Shown here in pieces: positions 34,261 to 38,029 of a DNA stretch of 38,029 bases. Location of the stretch: contig QHSZ01000024.1 of assembly GCA_003220595.1 (NCBI GenBank), positions 1 to 38,029 of the forward strand. Direction: 5' to 3'. A model generated the notes under the pieces. That model was not told where the DNA came from. It did not search any database and saw only the letters and a program-made list of their open reading frames with translations. The stretch's first letter is position 1, and every line of letters begins with the position of its first letter. The position numbers were made by a program, and so were the translations under genes. This stretch comes from Candidatus Rokuibacteriota bacterium. GTDB lineage: Bacteria > Methylomirabilota > Methylomirabilia > Rokubacteriales > CSP1-6.

Positions 34261-35667
34261 TCAGATCTTCCCGGACACGCCGCGCCGCAGGAACTCGCCC
34301 ATGCCTTCCTTGCCGAGCCACTCGGGGCCGTCGACGATCAGCTGGCCGCGCAGGAAGACTCGCTTGACCCGCCCCGTGACCGCACGGCCCTCGAACATCG
34401 TGTAGTCGACCCGACTGTGACCCTCCGCGGATCGGATGGTCCAGGTTTCGTCGGGATCGAACAGGACGATGTCCGCATCCGAGCCGACGGCGATCGTGCC
34501 CTTCCGGGGAAACAGGCCGAAGAGCCGGGCGGGGGCGGTCGAGGTCAGCTCGACGAAGCGGTTCAGCGAGAGCCCCTGCCGCTTGACCCCGCCGTCGAAG
34601 ATCAGCGGCAGGCGCGTCTCCACGCCCGGCGCGCCGTTGGGGATCTTGCTGAAGTCGTTCCGGCCCTGCTGCTTGGAGAACTTCAGACCGTATGGCTGCT
34701 CGTTGAAGCAGAACGGGCAGTGGTCGGTCGAGATCACCTGGAGGTCGTCGGTCTTGAGGCCGCGCCACAGCGCCTCTTGGTGGGCGGGGGTCCGGAGGGG
34801 CGGCGTCATGACGTACTTGGCCCCGTCGAAGCCCGGGCGCTCGTAGTCGGCGGCGGTCAGGAACAGATAGTGTGGGCAGGTCTCGGCATACACCGGGAGC
34901 CCCTGGTCGCGCGCCTGCGTCACGGCCGACAGCGCCTCGGCAGCCGAGAGGTGGACGACGTAGAGGGGCGTGGCGGCAAGTTCCGCCAGCCGGATCGCCC
35001 GGTGGGTGGCCTCGCCTTCCATCGAGGAAGGCCGCGTCAGCGCATGATACTTCGGCGCCGTGTCGCCCCGAGCCACCGCTTCTTCGACCAGCACCTGGAT
35101 GACGGGGCCGTTCTCGGCGTGGACGCAGATCATCGCGCCGCCGGCCGCGGCCACTCGCATGGCCCTGAACAGCGCGCCGTCGTCCACCATCAGCACCCCC
35201 GGATAGGCGGTGAACAGCTTGAAGCTGGTCACGCCTTCCCGGATGAGCGCGGTCATGTCGCCGAGCGTCTCGCGGTTGACGTCGAGGACGATCATGTGGG
35301 CGCCGACGTCGACGCAGGCGCTCTCCGCCCGCCGGCGCCAGTTCTCCAGACCCGGCCGCAGCCGCTCGCCGCGAGTCTGGTTGGCGAAGTCGACCACGGT
35401 CGTGGTGCCGCCGAAGGCCGCCGCCTTCGTCCCCGTACCGAAGGTGTCGACCGTGCGGGCCGCGCCGAAATCCCAATCCAGATGGGTATGCACGTCGACG
35501 CCCCCGGGGAGGACGAGCAGGCCCCGCGCGTCGTACACCTGCGCGTGCTCGGCCGCCGGGAGGTCCTGCCCGATCATGCGCACACGGTCGCCCTCGATGA
35601 GGATGTCGGCGGTGTAGTCGTCGACCGCGGTGACGATCCGGCCGTTCTTGATCAGCGTCGATGCCAT
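34261..35667 (-). CDS. dihydropyrimidinase / D-hydantoinase family cyclic amidohydrolase
   Basis: A 468-aa zinc amidohydrolase that opens cyclic imides and hydantoins. All metal ligands of the binuclear site are present: His60 and His62 in GGVDVHTHLDW, carboxylated Lys150 in TSFKLFTAYPG, His183 in CVHAENG, His239 in VVHLSAAEA and Asp315 in STDHCPFC. Tyr155, which contacts the substrate in hydantoinases, is also present. The start at ATG 35667 is preceded by GGAGG and lies ten bases after the CobW gene; the longer open frame upstream has no matching N-terminus. Dihydropyrimidines, hydantoins or other cyclic ureides are plausible. In this operon it could act on a ring left after reduction, or on a product of the oxidised pathway. 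Confidence 0.92.
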   Translation of the reverse strand: MASTLIKNGRIVTAVDDYTADILIEGDRVRMIGQDLPAAEHAQVYDARGLLVLPGGVDVHTHLDWDFGAARTVDTFGTGTKAAAFGGTTTVVDFANQTRGERLRPGLENWRRRAESACVDVGAHMIVLDVNRETLGDMTALIREGVTSFKLFTAYPGVLMVDDGALFRAMRVAAAGGAMICVHAENGPVIQVLVEEAVARGDTAPKYHALTRPSSMEGEATHRAIRLAELAATPLYVVHLSAAEALSAVTQARDQGLPVYAETCPHYLFLTAADYERPGFDGAKYVMTPPLRTPAHQEALWRGLKTDDLQVISTDHCPFCFNEQPYGLKFSKQQGRNDFSKIPNGAPGVETRLPLIFDGGVKRQGLSLNRFVELTSTAPARLFGLFPRKGTIAVGSDADIVLFDPDETWTIRSAEGHSRVDYTMFEGRAVTGRVKRVFLRGQLIVDGPEWLGKEGMGEFLRRGVSGKI

Positions 35668-35677
35668 CTGGGCCTCC

Positions 35678-36721
35678 TCACGCGACACGCTCGCCGACGG
35701 TAGCCAGCCGGTTGAAGGCGGCGAGCGAGCGTTCGATGACCTGGCGCGGTAGCTTCCGGACGATGAAGACCAGACGCGTGCCGCGGTCCGCCGTGGGCCA
35801 ACCGTCCAGGTGCACGGGCGGATGCACCAGATGCTGGACGCCATGGACGACCACCGGCGTGGGCACGCCGACCACGTGGAGGATTCCCTTCACTCTCAGG
35901 ATATCGTCGCCGTGGGCGTTGAGGAGCATCGTGAGCCAGATGCCGAACGCCGTCCAGTCCAGCGCACGGTCGACGGTCACGCTGAAGGCGTAGACGTCGC
36001 GGTCGTGGGGGCTGACCTGACCGGCGGCCGTCTCCGGCGGCGGCGTGCCCGGCGCCACCCCGAGCCAGCGCCAGGCGTCCTGCCGCGTGCCGGACGGATC
36101 GGCGGGATCGCCGATGAAGAGTTGCTCCGGCCCGATCGGATCGACCGCCGCTTCGAAGATCGGCGCGGCCGGGTTGATGCGGCGGCAGGCGGCTCGGAGC
36201 GCCTCCGCGTGCTCTCGCCCGGTGAGATCGGTCTTCGTCAGGACGACCCGGTCGGCGACGGCCACCTGCTTCACCGACTCGGGGTGCTGGGTCAGATGCG
36301 TCGCGCCGTTGACCGCGTCGACCGTCGTCACCACGTGGCCCACCCGGAAATGGTGCCGCAGCACGGGGTCGGCCATCAGCGTGAAGATGATCGGCGCCGG
36401 GTCCGCGAGCCCCGTCGTCTCGATGGCCAGGCGGTCGAATTTCGGGATTGTCCCCTGCTCGCGCTTGCCGTACAGGTCGCGGACGGCGGCGCTGAGGTCG
36501 TCGCGTAGGGCGCAGCAGACGCATCCGCTCGGCAGCACCACGGTCGTCTCGTCGACGTGGCGTAGCAGCAGATGATCCAGGCCGACCTCGCCGAGCTCGT
36601 TGACCAGCACGGCCGTGTTGGCGAGCTCGGGGGACGCGAGCAGCCGCCGGAGCAGCGTGGTCTTGCCGCTGCCCAGGAAGCCGGTGACGATGTTGACGGG
36701 GATGAGATCGGCGGCAGCCAT
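35678..36721 (-). CDS. CobW/G3E family GTPase, probable zinc metallochaperone
   Basis: A 347-aa G3E-family GTPase (CobW/YjiA/ZNG1 group). The P-loop is GFLGSGKTTL (14-23). The metal-binding CxCC is SGCVCCALRDDL (Cys67, Cys69, Cys70) and the guanine-specificity motif is TKTD in VVLTKTDLTG. Gln/Glu switch residues lie in NELGEVGLDH. The C-terminal CobW domain begins around 255. Members of this group deliver zinc or other metals to client enzymes. Here the clients may be the adjacent hydantoinase, the deacetylase-fold enzyme or the ring-opening enzyme. It lies 14 bases after the 107-aa gene and ten bases before the hydantoinase. A Shine-Dalgarno is not obvious, so coupling to the upstream gene may supply ribosomes. 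Confidence 0.9.
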   Translation of the reverse strand: MAAADLIPVNIVTGFLGSGKTTLLRRLLASPELANTAVLVNELGEVGLDHLLLRHVDETTVVLPSGCVCCALRDDLSAAVRDLYGKREQGTIPKFDRLAIETTGLADPAPIIFTLMADPVLRHHFRVGHVVTTVDAVNGATHLTQHPESVKQVAVADRVVLTKTDLTGREHAEALRAACRRINPAAPIFEAAVDPIGPEQLFIGDPADPSGTRQDAWRWLGVAPGTPPPETAAGQVSPHDRDVYAFSVTVDRALDWTAFGIWLTMLLNAHGDDILRVKGILHVVGVPTPVVVHGVQHLVHPPVHLDGWPTADRGTRLVFIVRKLPRQVIERSLAAFNRLATVGERVA

Positions 36722-36735
36722 AACGGCCGGGCCCG

Positions 36736-37059
36736 CTACTCGTGTTCGACGGCGGCGATCAGCGCGGGATCGAGCGGGTCGCACCGGCGCCGGCTCATCC
36801 GCTCCGCCACCGGCCACAGCGCGGCCAGGTGCTGGACGATCGCCGACCGCCCGGTCCGACTCCGGAGGACGAAGCAGGCGCCGTCCCAGTCGGCGAGCAT
36901 CAGGCCGTAATGCTTGAGCACCTTGTTGGCCAGCCTCACGCGGTGCAGCCGCTCCTGCCGCCGGGTCGATCCCACGGGCGGCACGCCGGACGGGCGATCC
37001 GGCCCGGCGGCATCGGTCCAGTGCGCCTCCGATCCGAGCACCCCGCACAATCCGCACAT
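36736..37059 (-). CDS. unrecognised 107-aa protein with N-terminal CGLC motif
   Basis: A small protein starting MCGLCGVLGSEAHWTD. It continues with an Arg/Lys-rich stretch (about 33-50), a YGLMLADWDGACFVLRSRTG segment and a closing helix with LAALWPVAERM and DPLDPALIAAV. Cysteines are at 2, 5, 62 and 93. The N-terminus resembles the MCGI opening of class II glutamine amidotransferases, but nothing else of that domain is present. A CxxC plus two further cysteines could form a metal site, which fits its place between the deacetylase-fold gene and the CobW GTPase. GGAG precedes the ATG, and spacings of 23 and 14 bases to its neighbours support a real, co-transcribed gene. I do not recognise the family with certainty; a metal-binding partner of the CobW protein is my guess. 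Confidence 0.6.
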   Translation of the reverse strand: MCGLCGVLGSEAHWTDAAGPDRPSGVPPVGSTRRQERLHRVRLANKVLKHYGLMLADWDGACFVLRSRTGRSAIVQHLAALWPVAERMSRRRCDPLDPALIAAVEHE

Positions 37060-37082
37060 CTCAGATCTCCGCGAGGGCCCGG

Positions 37083-37964
37083 TCACTTCGGGCGCCGGCT
37101 CCGCCTGGCGAAATCGTCGGCGATCTCGTCGAACGTCGCGAAGCGCACGCCCGGATGCCGGATGATGTGACCGTACAACCGCTCGAGCATCATCAGCACC
37201 TGCGGGCGACCGGAAACGTCTGGATGGATGGTCATCGGGAACACCGCATAGTCGTACTCGCGATAGACCCAGTCGAACTGGTCCCGCCAGATCTGCTCGA
37301 TGTCGTGGGGGTTGACGAAGCCGTGACTGTTCGGCGCCGCCTTGATGAACATCATCGGCGGCAGGTCGTCCAGGTACCAGCTGGCCGGGATCTCGATCAG
37401 CTCCGTCTCCCGCCCGCGCACCAGCGGCTTCATCCACGCGCTCGGAGGCTTGGCGTAGTCGATCTTGGTCCAGCTGTCCCCGACGCGGACGAAGTGCGGC
37501 TGGAAGTCGTGGTGCATCAGGCTGTGGTCGTACTTGAAGCCCCGCTTCAGCAGGAGCTCGTTGGTCACCGGGCTGAACTCCCACCAGGGCGCGACGTACC
37601 CGGCGGGGCGGTGGCCGGTCAGCTTTTGCGCCAGCTCGATGCACTTGTCGAGGACCGTCTCCTCCTGCTCGCGCGTCATCGCGATCGGGTTCTCGTGCGA
37701 GTAGCCGTGGATGCCGATCTCGTGCCCGGCGTCCACGACCATCCGGATCTGCTGCGGAAAGGTCTCCATCGAGTGGCCCGGGACGAACCAGGTGGTCTTG
37801 ATGCCGAAGCGTTCGAACAGCTTCACCAGCCGGGGCGTGCCGACTTCCCCCGAGAACATGCCGCGCGAGATGTCGAGCGGAGAGTCCTCGCCGCCGTAGG
37901 ACCCGAGCCAGCCCGCCACTGCATCCACATCGACGCCGAATGCGCACAGGATTTCCTTAGCCAT
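37083..37964 (-). CDS. polysaccharide deacetylase-fold protein, PuuE-like amidohydrolase
   Basis: A 293-aa NodB-homology-domain protein. Motif 1 is FGVDVDA (Asp12, Asp14) and motif 2 is [12 protein letters not shown] (His86, His90), with [15 protein letters not shown] between them. Motif 3 follows near [11 protein letters not shown], and the C-terminus has [16 protein letters not shown]. The HGYSH form is closer to the cofactor-independent allantoinase PuuE group and its relatives than to peptidoglycan deacetylases, and there is no signal peptide, so a cytoplasmic amide-hydrolysing role is likely. GGGAGA lies six bases before the ATG. It is the first gene of the minus-strand run with the 107-aa, CobW, hydantoinase and cyclodeaminase-family genes. 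Hydrolysis of a cyclic or linear ureide is inferred from context. Confidence 0.85.
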   Translation of the reverse strand: MAKEILCAFGVDVDAVAGWLGSYGGEDSPLDISRGMFSGEVGTPRLVKLFERFGIKTTWFVPGHSMETFPQQIRMVVDAGHEIGIHGYSHENPIAMTREQEETVLDKCIELAQKLTGHRPAGYVAPWWEFSPVTNELLLKRGFKYDHSLMHHDFQPHFVRVGDSWTKIDYAKPPSAWMKPLVRGRETELIEIPASWYLDDLPPMMFIKAAPNSHGFVNPHDIEQIWRDQFDWVYREYDYAVFPMTIHPDVSGRPQVLMMLERLYGHIIRHPGVRFATFDEIADDFARRSRRPK

Positions 37965-38000
37965 GGGATTCTCCCGATTGTTCGAATGTGGTCACACGCA

Positions 38001-38018
38001 GGGACCGGCCGAGGTCCC
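38001..38018. promoter_or_regulatory. perfect inverted repeat upstream of the deacetylase-led operon
   Basis: GGGACC (38001-38006) and GGTCCC (38013-38018) are perfect inverted copies separated by GGCCGA. It lies 37 bases upstream of the minus-strand operon's first ATG and just before GAGGAGG at the window's right end, which could be the ribosome-binding site of a divergent plus-strand gene outside the window. An operator for a dimeric regulator is possible. Confidence 0.3.
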
Positions 38019-38029
38019 CGGTGAGGAGG

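Noticed and set aside
35668-35844. N-terminal extension of the hydantoinase frame up to 35844
   Set aside because: The extension is Ser/Arg-rich shadow of the CobW gene. ATG 35667 has GGAGG and matches family N-termini.
36736-37059. Class II glutamine amidotransferase for the MCGLCG protein
   Set aside because: Only the first few residues match. The 107-aa length and the absence of other amidotransferase motifs make the assignment unsupported.

Overview
The window is high-GC bacterial chromosome, coding almost throughout, with about 33 genes in short operons on both strands. I see no rRNA, tRNA, CRISPR array, insertion sequence or phage gene. Very high G+C, many GTG starts, and a density of solute importers next to CoA-transferase, Mo-enzyme and amidohydrolase genes resemble uncultivated soil bacteria of the Rokubacteria / Methylomirabilota type. 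That assignment is from general resemblance only; no marker gene is present.

Layout. Positions 1-228 hold the possible 3' end of a gene cut by the window. Then come a type II NADH dehydrogenase-like flavoprotein (291-1568, +), a Bax inhibitor-1 family membrane protein (1549-2238, -) and a class III CoA-transferase (2315-3499, +). A minus-strand run from 9423 down to 3515 encodes pirin, a sulfite-oxidase-like Mo enzyme, a DinB-fold protein, a 105-aa conserved protein, a semialdehyde dehydrogenase and an acetolactate-synthase-like ThDP enzyme. Next are a small conserved protein (9574-9858, -), an hsp20-lon proteostasis operon (12828 down to 9959, -) and a membrane-anchored class III nucleotide cyclase (12874-13911, -).

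Positions 14029-28772 are dominated by uptake systems: a complete TRAP transporter (DctPQM), a peptide-type ABC importer without ATPases, a complete branched-chain-amino-acid-type (Liv) importer whose operon ends in a DinB-fold gene, and a sugar-type ABC importer without an ATPase. The Liv and sugar-type operons diverge from a 134-bp region with two back-to-back sigma70-like promoters.

The right-hand 10 kb (28762-37964) is the most interesting part. It holds a PhyH-type dioxygenase, a molybdenum hydroxylase large subunit, a ring-opening amidohydrolase of the barbiturase/cyanuric acid hydrolase family, an ornithine-cyclodeaminase-family protein, a dihydropyrimidinase/hydantoinase, a CobW-type metallochaperone GTPase, a 107-aa cysteine-containing protein I do not recognise, and a PuuE-like polysaccharide deacetylase-fold enzyme. 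I infer a catabolic module for an N-heterocycle such as a pyrimidine: uptake, ring oxidation, ring opening, then hydrolysis of acyclic amides, with metal supplied by the CobW protein. The substrate cannot be read from sequence.

Several genes (291, 2315, 13911, 29697) have a -10-like element 8-9 nt before a start codon that lacks a Shine-Dalgarno, suggesting leaderless mRNAs. Others in the same window have strong AGGAGG sites.
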